A stretch of 64,000 nt of DNA from an uncultured Lachnospiraceae bacterium. Lineage in GTDB: Bacteria; Bacillota; Clostridia; Lachnospirales; Lachnospiraceae. The stretch spans positions 1 to 64,000 of the forward strand of contig CAKREB010000008.1 of the NCBI GenBank assembly GCA_934317005.1, given 5' to 3'. Position 1 is the first letter of the stretch. Every line of letters begins with the position of its first letter. Positions 33,365-42,847 of this stretch are shown here, piece by piece. Position numbers and translations under genes: made by a program. The notes beneath the pieces were generated by a model. That model saw only the letters and a list, made by a program, of their open reading frames with translations, was not told where the DNA came from and ran no database searches.

Positions 33365-34378
33365 ATGCAGCAGGATGATATTATTATTCGCAGAGCAATT
33401 GTACATATTATGGATGGTGCCCTTGGCTATCCGGTATATTCCGAGGAGGAATTGTCACTATCTCCGGATATCAATGACTTTTTTCGCGGACATATTTATA
33501 AGCTTTTAGCCGGAGATGATTTGAAAAAATGTTATTTTTCAGAGGATGAGCCTTCACAGGTCTACGAGCTTGTCAAAGCGTTTAAAGAGGAAAATCTGAT
33601 CGAGGTTAGTAAAAAGCTTGCAGATGATCTGTATCAGATCATGAATGCAAATCTTGCCATTCCTTCCGGTGATTTTGCTGTTGTAACATTTCAGACACAG
33701 GGAATACAGTATCTTGCACTTTTAAAGATGAACTACAAGGAAAGCTTTGTCCATATGACACAGAGCCAGGAAAACGGAAATGTCAATCAGATCATCTGTT
33801 ATCAATCGACACTCCCGGCAGTCAGTGCCAAGCTTTCCGAAGCAGTCCTTATCAACTTATCTGATTTCAGTGTACAGATTGTAGAAAAAAAGTATGAGAT
33901 CAATGGTGCTAAAATGAATTATCTATCTGAGATTTATTTAAAGTGCAAGGCGAGTATGTCTTCTAAGACAAAGCTTGCGATCGTTACCAAAGCAGTGGAA
34001 CAGGTCAACAAAAAACACTATGCCGAAGAACCGGTAAAACAGATGGAAGCTAAAAGCATCATAAAAAAAGAGATAGAAGATACCGGTGCGATCAATGTAG
34101 AAAAGATCAGTGAAAAAATTTATGGTACTGCACCGGAGATCAAAGAAGAATTTGATGCAAAGATGGAAAAATACCATATGGAAAAATCGGAAGTCAAACC
34201 GCAAAGTGAAGCTACGACAAAGAAGTTTGAAAAGCAGTATCTGAAAACAGATACGGGAATTGAGATCAACATTCCGATGGAACAGTATCAGGATGCCAAT
34301 CAGGTGGAGTTTTTGACAAACCCAGATGGCACGATTTCCGTTATCATTAAAAATATCAATAAGATATCAACCCGTTAA
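33365..34378 (+). CDS. Nucleoid-associated protein, NdpA/YejK-like
   Basis: The 337-residue protein begins with IIIRRAIVHIMDGALGYPVYSEEEL, typical of the NA37/YejK family found on nucleoids. It also has YLALLKMNYKESF and a C-terminal KTDTGIEINIPMEQYQD. Its exact role on the chromosome is not known. AAAAGGAGCG lies upstream of the ATG. Confidence 0.8.
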   Translation: MQQDDIIIRRAIVHIMDGALGYPVYSEEELSLSPDINDFFRGHIYKLLAGDDLKKCYFSEDEPSQVYELVKAFKEENLIEVSKKLADDLYQIMNANLAIPSGDFAVVTFQTQGIQYLALLKMNYKESFVHMTQSQENGNVNQIICYQSTLPAVSAKLSEAVLINLSDFSVQIVEKKYEINGAKMNYLSEIYLKCKASMSSKTKLAIVTKAVEQVNKKHYAEEPVKQMEAKSIIKKEIEDTGAINVEKISEKIYGTAPEIKEEFDAKMEKYHMEKSEVKPQSEATTKKFEKQYLKTDTGIEINIPMEQYQDANQVEFLTNPDGTISVIIKNINKISTR

Positions 34379-34464
34379 ATAAACACTGGAAGCTTCACAC
34401 AGGAAAATTCTGGTAAAACAGTGTGTGGAGCTTTCAGAGCAGCTGTTGTGGTTAGGAGGAGGAT

Positions 34465-34749
34465 ATGTTTCGACTTTGGGCGAAGGAATGGAAAGACAAT
34501 CGCATGATCAAAGATCTTACGATCTGCGACAATGCACCATCATCAGAAAAGAACCGCACCAAAAAGGTATTTGATGCCATCGACGAAGTATGTTATACCT
34601 TTGATGTTGCCAAACCGATTTGGCTGAATATGAATATTGAAGAGTTTAAACGGATCGATAAGACCAGATTTTCAAAGGACAACTTTATCGAAGAAATCCC
34701 GTTTGATTATCTGGAGATTCAAGTGATCGAAGAGGATGATGACTGGTAG
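34465..34749 (+). CDS. Conserved hypothetical protein, 94 aa
   Basis: The 94-residue soluble protein has an aromatic, basic start (MFRLWAKEWKDNRMIKD) and an acidic end (IEEDDDW). I recall similar uncharacterised proteins in Clostridia, but no function. GGAGGAGG lies just before the ATG. In the gap before it, an arm at 34390-34402 can pair with 34422-34435, with a bulge. Confidence 0.65.
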   Translation: MFRLWAKEWKDNRMIKDLTICDNAPSSEKNRTKKVFDAIDEVCYTFDVAKPIWLNMNIEEFKRIDKTRFSKDNFIEEIPFDYLEIQVIEEDDDW

Positions 34750-34919
34750 AAAAGAATCAAAAGTTCTCGGTTTTGATGAGGTGTGCAGAGTGCGGGGGCT
34801 TATTTTCTATGTGGAAATGGAGTGGGGATTTTGCAATGAATTTAGGTATGTTGACAAAGGAGAACAGAGTGTCAGAGTCAGAAAGCAGAACGTTGATATT
34901 TTGGTCATAAGGAGAAAAC

Positions 34920-36020
34920 ATGGCAGAGAACAAAGGAAAATTAGTGATGGGTTACTGGGACTGCAGCTATTGCAGTACCGTAAAAATCGAAGGAACGAAG
35001 AGAGAGTGTCCGAATTGCGGAAGACCGCGTGGAGAAAATGTAAAATTTTACATGGATAAGGAAAAGAAATATCTTACGGAGGAGGAAAGTAAGAACAAGG
35101 GAAAAGGAGAAGACTGGTTTTGCGAATATTGTGATACCTTAAACAGCGTTACCGATACTATCTGCAAAAGCTGTGGTGCTCCGAAAGAAGAAAATAGCAA
35201 GACCTATTCTTCGATGAACAAAGAACCAAAGAAAACGGAGGAGGCAAAAAAGGAACAAAAGCCGGCAGAGAAGAAACCGGCGGCGAAACCGGATCAGACT
35301 GTGAAGCCACGCAAACGCTGGAAAATTGTTACCGTAGCGATTGCTTCTGTTCTATTGCTTGCAGCGATTATTTTTGCCCTGTTACCGGAAACGGATGCAT
35401 TTTATATCCATGACGTCCAATGGAAAACGGTACAGAGCGTGGAAGAATGCAAAACCCTGCATAAATCTGGTTGGAAGCTTCCAGATGGAGCAAGGCTTAC
35501 CGATTCGGCAACCGAGCTATATGGTTATCATTCGGTGGTGGATCATTATAAAACGGTTACAAAGTCGAAAAAGGAAAAAGTCTTAGATCATTATAAGACC
35601 GAGTATAAATATTCGGATAATGGAGACGGTACTTTCACAGAGAAATCCTATGAGAAACCGGTCTATAAATATGAAACCAAACAATATAAGGAGAAAGTTC
35701 CGGTTTACCGGAAAGAGCCGGTCTATAAGACAAAATATTACTATGATATAGATAAATGGAGCGTCACCGATAAGTTGACGAAGAAGGGAAGCAAGGGAAA
35801 AGATCCGATCGCATACGCTGCTGTCACAGAGACAAAGAAACAGCGCGCAGGGGAGAAAAAGACATACTACACCTGCACGGCAACGATCGTGGGAGATTCG
35901 AAAACAAAAGAAAAACCGAAAAAATATAAAATATCTAAAAAATTGTATCAGACATTTGAAAAGGGAAAAAAGTATAAATGTACCTACGCCGGCGATGAAA
36001 TTTTTGATCTTGAAGAGTAG
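34920..36020 (+). CDS. Membrane protein with two RanBP2-type zinc fingers
   Basis: The 366-residue protein starts with two zinc fingers, W13-C15-C18-C30-C33 and W66-C68-C71-N75-C82-C85. The second matches the RanBP2 consensus W-x-C-x2-C-x3-N-x6-C-x2-C. A Lys/Pro/Glu-rich linker (91-133) leads to one membrane helix (134-155) and an extracellular domain rich in Tyr, Lys and Val. That domain has repeated VYKYETKQ, VYRKEP and VYKTKYYYD units. The fingers would face the cytoplasm. The function is unknown. AAGGAG lies upstream of the ATG. Confidence 0.7.
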   Translation: MAENKGKLVMGYWDCSYCSTVKIEGTKRECPNCGRPRGENVKFYMDKEKKYLTEEESKNKGKGEDWFCEYCDTLNSVTDTICKSCGAPKEENSKTYSSMNKEPKKTEEAKKEQKPAEKKPAAKPDQTVKPRKRWKIVTVAIASVLLLAAIIFALLPETDAFYIHDVQWKTVQSVEECKTLHKSGWKLPDGARLTDSATELYGYHSVVDHYKTVTKSKKEKVLDHYKTEYKYSDNGDGTFTEKSYEKPVYKYETKQYKEKVPVYRKEPVYKTKYYYDIDKWSVTDKLTKKGSKGKDPIAYAAVTETKKQRAGEKKTYYTCTATIVGDSKTKEKPKKYKISKKLYQTFEKGKKYKCTYAGDEIFDLEE

Positions 36021-36096
36021 TACATTCATTTCTAAGTAACCGTACAAAATAAAATAACCTGTCTGCTTTTACAATGGCAGATCTAAATAGATAACT

Positions 36097-37023
36097 TTAG
36101 GATTCCATTTCCGATTTCTTTTGATTGGAAATGGAATTTTTATATTCTGTTGGTGTAATCCCCGTAATCCGCTTAAAGACGCGTGAAAAGTAAAATTCAT
36201 TGGAAAAGCCTGTCTGCTCCGCAATCTGCGCCTGTGAGTAATAACCAGCTGCTAAAAGCTTCTTTGCTTCGCTGATACGAAAGTAATTAAGCCACTGAAA
36301 TATAGTGTATCCGGTTGCTTTTTTGAACTTGCGGTTTAAATGATCAAAGTTGCGGTGAAAATGTTTTTCTAACTGTTCGCTGCTTAGATTGTCATAATAA
36401 TATATTTTCAAATAGGCAATGATCTGTGGAGCAAGGTATGCAATATCGACAGGTGCTTTTTCGACCATACGGTCTGTAATAAGCTGTTCCCACTTATAAA
36501 AAAAGGAAAGAAGGGCACACTGGGACTGCTGAATGTGAAACTCGACCGGTGTATGAAAGGTAATCTGGACATTGTGTGCCAAATGCTCTAATTGCTGTAA
36601 GGGGTTGCTGCTTACATGAATATATTTGGGAAGGATTAATACAGAGTCATCTGTATTTTTTTCATTTTTAGGGTAAGAATATGCCGCACGTTGATTTATC
36701 ATCATCTGACTGTATTCTTCCGGTGTCAGCTGATATTCTGTGACAGATGAAAATGTAAAATGGATATAGTAATAGTAACAGCGCGATGCTTTCCTGCCAT
36801 AGTGTATCCTGGAAGGATCCAAAATGATCAGATCACCGGGCTTTAGTGTATATTCGATGGTATCTTCTGTCAGATACATGACACCGTCTAATATGATATA
36901 TAAAATATATTCGGATGGCTGTCTGCGGAAATGTACATATGGCAGATCAATCGTTACCGTGTTGGCAAGGGTAATGTCAGGCAATTCCTGGTTGGGAAAA
37001 GAAAAATAAATGTCTGATTTCAT
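36097..37023 (-). CDS. AraC-family transcriptional regulator
   Basis: The 308-residue protein has a cupin-like N-terminal ligand domain (YTLKPGDLIILDPSRIHYG, about residues 60-78). The C-terminal double helix-turn-helix of AraC regulators includes SQAQIAEQTGFSNEFYFSRVFK and GITPTEYK. Such proteins often sense sugars. It is divergent from the secreted GH30 glycosidase, so it probably controls that gene. GGAGG lies upstream of the start on the minus strand. Confidence 0.88.
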   Translation of the reverse strand: MKSDIYFSFPNQELPDITLANTVTIDLPYVHFRRQPSEYILYIILDGVMYLTEDTIEYTLKPGDLIILDPSRIHYGRKASRCYYYYIHFTFSSVTEYQLTPEEYSQMMINQRAAYSYPKNEKNTDDSVLILPKYIHVSSNPLQQLEHLAHNVQITFHTPVEFHIQQSQCALLSFFYKWEQLITDRMVEKAPVDIAYLAPQIIAYLKIYYYDNLSSEQLEKHFHRNFDHLNRKFKKATGYTIFQWLNYFRISEAKKLLAAGYYSQAQIAEQTGFSNEFYFSRVFKRITGITPTEYKNSISNQKKSEMES

Positions 37024-37496
37024 AATAAAATTCGTCCTCCTTTTCGTAAGATGTACTCTCGGTATCTCCTTAAAACGAGTGATTTCGGCTAGATTTCCGA
37101 GCGTACATTAAGGTAGAAAATCGTTTGTATGGTAGTAATATATAGAAAAAGTCGCTAAAGTATAAAAGCATAACGTTATTTTATATAGTTTACTGTTCAT
37201 GCGATTATGCGTTCTGCATTAAAAAAGTCAAATACCCTGCAGTTAGCTGCCGGACATGCCCCATTTTCTTTCTTGTCTGCCACAATGGGCGGGAATAAAT
37301 AAAACATGCAACGAGCAGAACTTATATAAAGTATAACATATATGCGGATGATAATGTAAACAAAAAATCGCTAAAAGATAAATATAAGCAGACAAAAGAT
37401 ATGTTTAACAGGATTGAAAAATGATACAGTTAGGAAAAGAAGATTTGGCAGCAGATTTTATCTGATCTGCTGCCCCGAAAGAAGGAGGTAGAAAAT
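37024..37496. promoter_or_regulatory. Divergent control region with direct repeats
   Basis: No gene is seen. TCGCTAAAGTATAAA (37152-37166) and TCGCTAAAAGATAAA (37368-37382) are 15-bp direct repeats with two mismatches, 216 bp apart, and may be binding sites of the AraC protein. GGCAGCAGAT (37447-37456) pairs with ATCTGCTGCC (37465-37474) in the leader of the GH30 gene, just before its AGGAGG. Confidence 0.5.
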
Positions 37497-39491
37497 ATGC
37501 GAAAACACCATATATTTCGCAAAATAATAGCATTGGGAACAGTGGCTGCTATGTCTTGTCTGACAGGAGCAGGTAGTCTGCTAAGTACTGCTGCGGAAAG
37601 TGATACTGCTGATGTCATTCAGGTGACAATCGATCCGGCATCACATTCTACATTTCATGACACAGATGGAGACGGTTGGGGAGAGTTTCAGGGTTTTGGA
37701 ACCTCTTTATGCTGGTGGGCAAACCGCGTAGGCTATGACGAGTCATTGACAGAACAGGCAGTGTCTAGCTTTTACGATGAAAAGGATGGACTTGGCATGA
37801 CCATCGGACGCTATAATATCGGAGGTGGAGATGCACCAGGACATGATCATATCCAACGCTCGGATTCTGTGATACCGGGATATGCAACCGATGTGAAAAA
37901 AATAAAAAAAGCATCTGATGCAAAAGGTTTTGACCAATACGATCTAAAATGCGGATATGCATGGAACTATGACTGGAATGCAGACAAAAACCAGCTAAAT
38001 GTCTTAAAAGCAGCGATAAAAAAAGCGGGAAGTGATTTTATTGCAGAAGCATTTTCGAATTCTCCACCTTACTTTATGACAAATAGCAATTGTTCTTCCG
38101 GTGGAGAAAAGGGAGATGTCAATCTTCGAAAAGATAGCTATGAAGCATTTGCAAAATATCTGACAGATGTTACAAAACATTTGATTAAAGAGGGTATTCC
38201 GATTGAAAGTATGACAGGAATGAACGAGCCGGATAGTGGTTGGACAGCATTTAGTCCGAAACAAGAGGGATGCCGTATTCCACAGGGAGAGACACAATCA
38301 AAGCTGTTAGTGGCTTTGAACAATAGGATGAAGAAACAGGGACTGCAATCGATTGTTTTATCCGGATGTGATGAGGTAGGAACGAGTCAGTCTACAGCTG
38401 GTTATAAAGCATTGTCCGACCAGGCAAAGAAGGCAGTTCAGAGAATTGATACACATACATATGCAACTTCAAAAATGAAGGATTTACGAGTACTTGCACA
38501 GACCGAAAAGAAAAATCTTTGGATGTCAGAGATGGATGGAAAGATGACCAAGGGATATAATGCTGGACAGATGAGTGCAGCGTTGGGACTGGGATATAAT
38601 ATTTCTTCACAGATGAACGCATTATTACCGTCAGCATGGATTTTATGGAATGCGATTGATATCCATGTCGATCAGAATAATCCATTTGATAAAAATACAT
38701 TGGAAGCTACTGGTTATTCTTCTTTGGATTCCAAAGGTTTTTGGGGACTTGCTGTAGCGGATCATAATAATAAGAAAGTGCTCTTAACCAAAAAATATTA
38801 CGCTTTTGGTCAGTATTCCCGTTATATCCGACCTGGATATACCATTTTAGAATTAGAGGGAAAAAATCTGGCAGCTTATGATAAAAAGAGTCAGACACTT
38901 GTCATTGTCGCAGAAAATATCAAAGCGCAGGATATGGATTACCGTTTTGATTTGTCTAACTTTGAAAACATCGACGAAACAGCCGCTATGCAGGTGATCC
39001 GCACCAGTGGAACATTGGCAGATGGTGAAAACTGGGCAGATGTTTCGAAAGAAGAAGGTACACAGTTAGATGTTGCGAACAAAACTTTGACAACGAAATG
39101 TCGTGGAAATTCTATTACAACATACATAATAAAAGGAGTAACACTTAAGGCAAAGGATCAGGGGACTCCAAACAACAAAACAGATGAGATAACTGCTCCG
39201 TCAAAGGTTACCGGAGTAAAAGCGGTGAACAATAAGAAAAAGATAGTAACGGTGTCTTGGAAAAAAGTAGCAGGTGCAGATGGTTATGTGGTATATAGAG
39301 CTTCTAAAAAGAATGGCACAATGAAGGCAGTAAAAACAGTATCCTCACAAAAGATTACAAATTATACGGATAAAAAGGTAGTAAAAGGAAAGAGTTATTA
39401 TTACAGTATCCGGGCATTCTGCAGGGATGGAAACCAAAAAATCTATAGCAAACAATATTCTACAAAAGCAAAAGTAGTAGTACGCAAGTAG
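37497..39491 (+). CDS. Secreted GH30 glycoside hydrolase with Fn3 domain
   Basis: The 664-residue protein has a signal peptide (residues 1-33), a GH30 catalytic region, and a C-terminal fibronectin type III domain (about 570-664). Key residues are the acid/base Glu244 in GMNEPDSGW and the nucleophile Glu345 in LWMSEMDG. The GFGTSLCWWANRVG segment resembles endo-beta-1,6-galactanases, so plant arabinogalactan side chains are a possible target, but xylan or glucan cannot be ruled out. It would act outside the cell. No sortase motif is seen. It is alone, beside its likely AraC regulator. Confidence 0.85.
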   Translation: MRKHHIFRKIIALGTVAAMSCLTGAGSLLSTAAESDTADVIQVTIDPASHSTFHDTDGDGWGEFQGFGTSLCWWANRVGYDESLTEQAVSSFYDEKDGLGMTIGRYNIGGGDAPGHDHIQRSDSVIPGYATDVKKIKKASDAKGFDQYDLKCGYAWNYDWNADKNQLNVLKAAIKKAGSDFIAEAFSNSPPYFMTNSNCSSGGEKGDVNLRKDSYEAFAKYLTDVTKHLIKEGIPIESMTGMNEPDSGWTAFSPKQEGCRIPQGETQSKLLVALNNRMKKQGLQSIVLSGCDEVGTSQSTAGYKALSDQAKKAVQRIDTHTYATSKMKDLRVLAQTEKKNLWMSEMDGKMTKGYNAGQMSAALGLGYNISSQMNALLPSAWILWNAIDIHVDQNNPFDKNTLEATGYSSLDSKGFWGLAVADHNNKKVLLTKKYYAFGQYSRYIRPGYTILELEGKNLAAYDKKSQTLVIVAENIKAQDMDYRFDLSNFENIDETAAMQVIRTSGTLADGENWADVSKEEGTQLDVANKTLTTKCRGNSITTYIIKGVTLKAKDQGTPNNKTDEITAPSKVTGVKAVNNKKKIVTVSWKKVAGADGYVVYRASKKNGTMKAVKTVSSQKITNYTDKKVVKGKSYYYSIRAFCRDGNQKIYSKQYSTKAKVVVRK

Positions 39492-39510
39492 AGAATCAAA
39501 AGAGTATCTT

Positions 39511-39560
39511 AAAGCACAAATCAAAAAGAATGATACGTATTCATTTTTGATTTGTGCTTT
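39511..39560 (+). terminator. Long hairpin after GH30
   Basis: A perfect 17-bp stem (39511-39527 with 39544-39560) has A-rich and T-rich ends and can act as a terminator, possibly in both directions. The T tract is short (CTTTGCG), so efficiency is uncertain. Confidence 0.7.
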
Positions 39561-39620
39561 GCGTTGTAGTACGCTATCTGCTTTTGCGCCTCACATCAAA
39601 TTAAAAACATTAAAAATTTA

Positions 39621-39649
39621 TTTACATTTTAAAACCGTCATGGTAAAAT
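39621..39649 (+). promoter_or_regulatory. Promoter of rnpB
   Basis: TTTACA (39621-39626) and TAAAAT (39644-39649) are separated by 17 nt, putting the start close to 39656, the beginning of the RNA. Confidence 0.85.
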
Positions 39650-39656
39650 AATTCGG

Positions 39657-40004
39657 AATGAGTAGCACAGACAATCGCGGCTGCAAGTGCCGAAAGGCCG
39701 CAGGTGAGGAAAGTCCGGGCTTCACAGGGCAGGATGCCGGATAACGTCCGGTGGAGGCGACTCCCAGGCTAGTGCAACAGAAAAGAACCGCCGGCTTTTG
39801 CCGGTAAGGGTGAAAAGGTGAGGTAAGAGCTCACCGCGTCTCTGGTAACAGGGGCGGCGGCTGTAAACCCCATCCGAAGCAAGACCGAACAGGAATAATA
39901 CGGCGGCCCGTCGTGTTCCGGGTAGGTTGCTTGAATCTGGTGGTAACATCAGATCTAGATAGATGATTGTCAGATACAGAACTCGGCTTATCGTGTTGCT
40001 CATT
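39657..40004 (+). ncRNA. rnpB: RNase P RNA, bacterial class A
   Basis: The RNA component of RNase P, which matures tRNA 5' ends. Conserved regions are visible: GAGGAAAGTCCGGGCT near the 5' end, AACAGAAAAGAACCGCC, GTAAACCCCATCCGAAGCAAG, GGGTAGGTTGCTTGA, and ACAGAACTCGGCTTAT near the 3' end. The P1 helix is AATGAGTAGCAC (39657-39668) with GTGTTGCTCATT at 39993-40004. The length of about 348 nt suits class A. Confidence 0.96.
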
Positions 40005-40104
40005 CCTAAATACAGAAAAAAGGAAGAAACGATCCGCATTGGTTATAAATGTTAGAAAGCCGATGCAGGATAAAAAATAGAGTTACAAAAGGACGGAGGA
40101 AAGT

Positions 40105-42810
40105 ATGCCACTCACACCGATGATGCAGAAATATATGGAAACCAAGGAGGAATACAAGGATTGTATTCTTTTTTATCGTTTAGGGGATTTTTATGAAATG
40201 TTCTTTGACGATGCAAAGATCTGTTCGGAAGAATTGGAATTGACTTTGACCGGAAAAAGCTGTGGGCTTAAGGAGCGCGCACCCATGTGTGGTGTTCCGT
40301 TTCATGCAGTAGACGGATATTTAAATAAATTAGTTACCAAAGGATATAAGGTCGCCATCTGTGAACAGGTAGAAGATCCAAAGCAGGCAAAAGGACTGGT
40401 AAAAAGAGCTGTTACAAGAGTTGTCACACCAGGTACTAATCTGGATACCCAGGCATTGGATGCTAGTAAAAACAATTATCTGATGTGTGTGGTATATACA
40501 ACAAATGCATATGGAGTTTCTTATGTAGATGTTACGACAGGAGACTATTATCTTGCGGAGTTTTCTTCTCAGAATCAACTGTTAGATGAAATCGGAAAAA
40601 TTATGCCTTCTGAAATTATCTGCAATGATTCTTTTTTAGTTTCAGAAATGGATTTTGAAGATCTGCAGGGAAGGCTTGGTATTGTTGTCTCGGCAATTGA
40701 TGCCTGGCATTTTGATGAAGAGCGTTGCCGCGATACATTACAGCGTCACTTTAAAGTCGGAACGTTATCCGGACTGGGGCTGGATGATTATACAATCGGT
40801 ATGGTGGCAGCAGGAGCCGTGATGCAATATCTGGAAGAGACACAAAAAATCTCACTGGATCATATCACGGCGCTTCATCCATATCTTTCTGACCGTTTTA
40901 TGCTGTTAGACCGTTCTACCAGAAGAAATCTCGAACTTTGTGAAACGATGCGGGAAAAGGCAAAGAGAGGCTCTCTATTCTGGGTATTAGACAAGACAAA
41001 AACAGCGATGGGAGCACGACTTTTGCGTCAGTCAATTGAACAGCCGCTGATCAATACAAAAGATATCAATGCACGTTTAGATACGATCGAAGCATTGAAT
41101 GAAAATGCGATCAACCGTGAGGAATTACGGGAATACTTAAATCCGATCTATGATCTGGAACGTCTGATCAGTAAGATCAGTTACCGCAGTGCGAATGCAA
41201 GGGATCTGATCGCATTCCGTCAGTCTCTTTCGATGCTTCCGCCAATCAAACTGATCCTGAATACATACGATGGAACCCTGCTTCGCAGATATGGTGAAGA
41301 AATGGATGATATGACAGATCTACATAATCTGATTGCGGCTGCGATCGTGGAAGAACCGCCACTTTCCGTCCGGGAGGGTGGTATGATTAAGGATGGCTAT
41401 CATGAAGAAATCGACCGTCTTCGTCTTGCCAAAACAGATGGAAAGGAATGGCTTGCCAAGCTTTTAGAAGAGGAAAAAGAGCGCACACAGATCAAGAACT
41501 TAAAGATTAAATATAATAAGGTGTTTGGCTACTATCTGGAAGTTACCAATTCTTATAAAGAACTTGTACCGGATGACTGGACAAGAAAACAGACGCTTGC
41601 CAATGCCGAGAGGTATACAACTCCGCGTCTGAAAGAATTAGAAGACACAATACTGGGAGCAGAAGACAGACTCTACAACCTGGAATATGATGTCTTTTGT
41701 CAGGTGAGGGAACGGATTTACGAAGATATTACAAAAATCCAGAAGACAGCGAAAATCATTGCAGCAGTTGATATGTTTACGTCACTTGCCCTTGTCGCAG
41801 AACAAAATAATTATGTGCGGCCGGAAATAACAACGGACGGCTGCATTGATATTAAAGATGGACGTCATCCGGTAGTAGAAAAAATGATTGCACATGATAT
41901 GTTTGTATCAAATGACACGTATCTAGATGATGAGAAACATAAGATTGCTATTATAACAGGACCAAATATGGCTGGTAAATCGACTTATATGCGCCAAACA
42001 GCACTCCTTGTGCTGATGGCTCAGATTGGCTCTTTTGTTCCGGCATCCCATGCAAAAATTGGAGTAGTTGACCGCATTTTTACACGTGTTGGTGCTTCGG
42101 ATGATCTGGCAAGCGGTCAAAGTACCTTTATGGTTGAAATGACAGAGGTTGCTAATATTTTAAGAAATGCAACAAAAGACAGTCTGATCATCTTAGATGA
42201 AATTGGAAGAGGAACCAGTACCTTTGATGGATTAAGTATTGCCTGGGCAGTGATCGAGCATATCGCTAATCCGCGTTTACTTGGTGCTAAGACGCTATTT
42301 GCCACGCATTATCATGAGCTGACAGAATTAGAAGGAAAACTTGACAGTGTTGATAATTATTGCATCGCTGTAAAAGAGCAGGGAGAGGATATCGTATTTT
42401 TACGAAAGATCATCAAGGGTGGTGCCGATAAAAGCTATGGTATTCAGGTAGCAAAGCTTGCTGGTGTCCCGGAAAACGTACTGCATCGTGCAAGGGAGAT
42501 TGTAGATCAGCTTAGTGATAATGACATTACATCAAAGGCAAAGGAAATCGATGTAGAATACGAAATTCCGGATTATCCTTATGGCATCGAGCAGCAATCT
42601 GCAAAGAAACGGAAAACCCGCAAAAAATCAGCATCAGAAGTAGAATCTGAAAAGCTCGGTCAGCTTTCTCTTTTTGATTCGGGAAGCAGTAATGTAAAGA
42701 CAGATGATATTATCGTAGAACTGCATGATTTGGATCTATCTTCTACAACACCAATTGATGCGTTAAATATTTTATATAAAATGCAGACAAAATTAAAAGA
42801 AAGAATATGA
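40105..42810 (+). CDS. mutS: DNA mismatch repair protein MutS
   Basis: MutS recognises mismatches. The 901-residue protein starts with the mismatch-binding domain (YRLGDFYEMFFDDA, with Phe of the FxE motif) and ends with an ATPase domain carrying GPNMAGKSTYMRQ and a DEIGRGTSTFDG Walker B. It is followed within 40 bp by mutL. CGGAGGAAAGT lies before the ATG. It is the first gene after rnpB. Confidence 0.97.
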   Translation: MPLTPMMQKYMETKEEYKDCILFYRLGDFYEMFFDDAKICSEELELTLTGKSCGLKERAPMCGVPFHAVDGYLNKLVTKGYKVAICEQVEDPKQAKGLVKRAVTRVVTPGTNLDTQALDASKNNYLMCVVYTTNAYGVSYVDVTTGDYYLAEFSSQNQLLDEIGKIMPSEIICNDSFLVSEMDFEDLQGRLGIVVSAIDAWHFDEERCRDTLQRHFKVGTLSGLGLDDYTIGMVAAGAVMQYLEETQKISLDHITALHPYLSDRFMLLDRSTRRNLELCETMREKAKRGSLFWVLDKTKTAMGARLLRQSIEQPLINTKDINARLDTIEALNENAINREELREYLNPIYDLERLISKISYRSANARDLIAFRQSLSMLPPIKLILNTYDGTLLRRYGEEMDDMTDLHNLIAAAIVEEPPLSVREGGMIKDGYHEEIDRLRLAKTDGKEWLAKLLEEEKERTQIKNLKIKYNKVFGYYLEVTNSYKELVPDDWTRKQTLANAERYTTPRLKELEDTILGAEDRLYNLEYDVFCQVRERIYEDITKIQKTAKIIAAVDMFTSLALVAEQNNYVRPEITTDGCIDIKDGRHPVVEKMIAHDMFVSNDTYLDDEKHKIAIITGPNMAGKSTYMRQTALLVLMAQIGSFVPASHAKIGVVDRIFTRVGASDDLASGQSTFMVEMTEVANILRNATKDSLIILDEIGRGTSTFDGLSIAWAVIEHIANPRLLGAKTLFATHYHELTELEGKLDSVDNYCIAVKEQGEDIVFLRKIIKGGADKSYGIQVAKLAGVPENVLHRAREIVDQLSDNDITSKAKEIDVEYEIPDYPYGIEQQSAKKRKTRKKSASEVESEKLGQLSLFDSGSSNVKTDDIIVELHDLDLSSTTPIDALNILYKMQTKLKERI

Positions 42811-42847
42811 TAATACAGAGGATGCAAGCAGACTAGGAGGGAACAAC

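Noticed and set aside
34736..35059. 107-codon frame overlapping the zinc-finger gene
   Set aside because: It overlaps the better-supported gene at 34920 in another frame, and its product is low in complexity.
39722..40039. 105-codon minus-strand frame over rnpB
   Set aside because: The region is clearly RNase P RNA on the plus strand.
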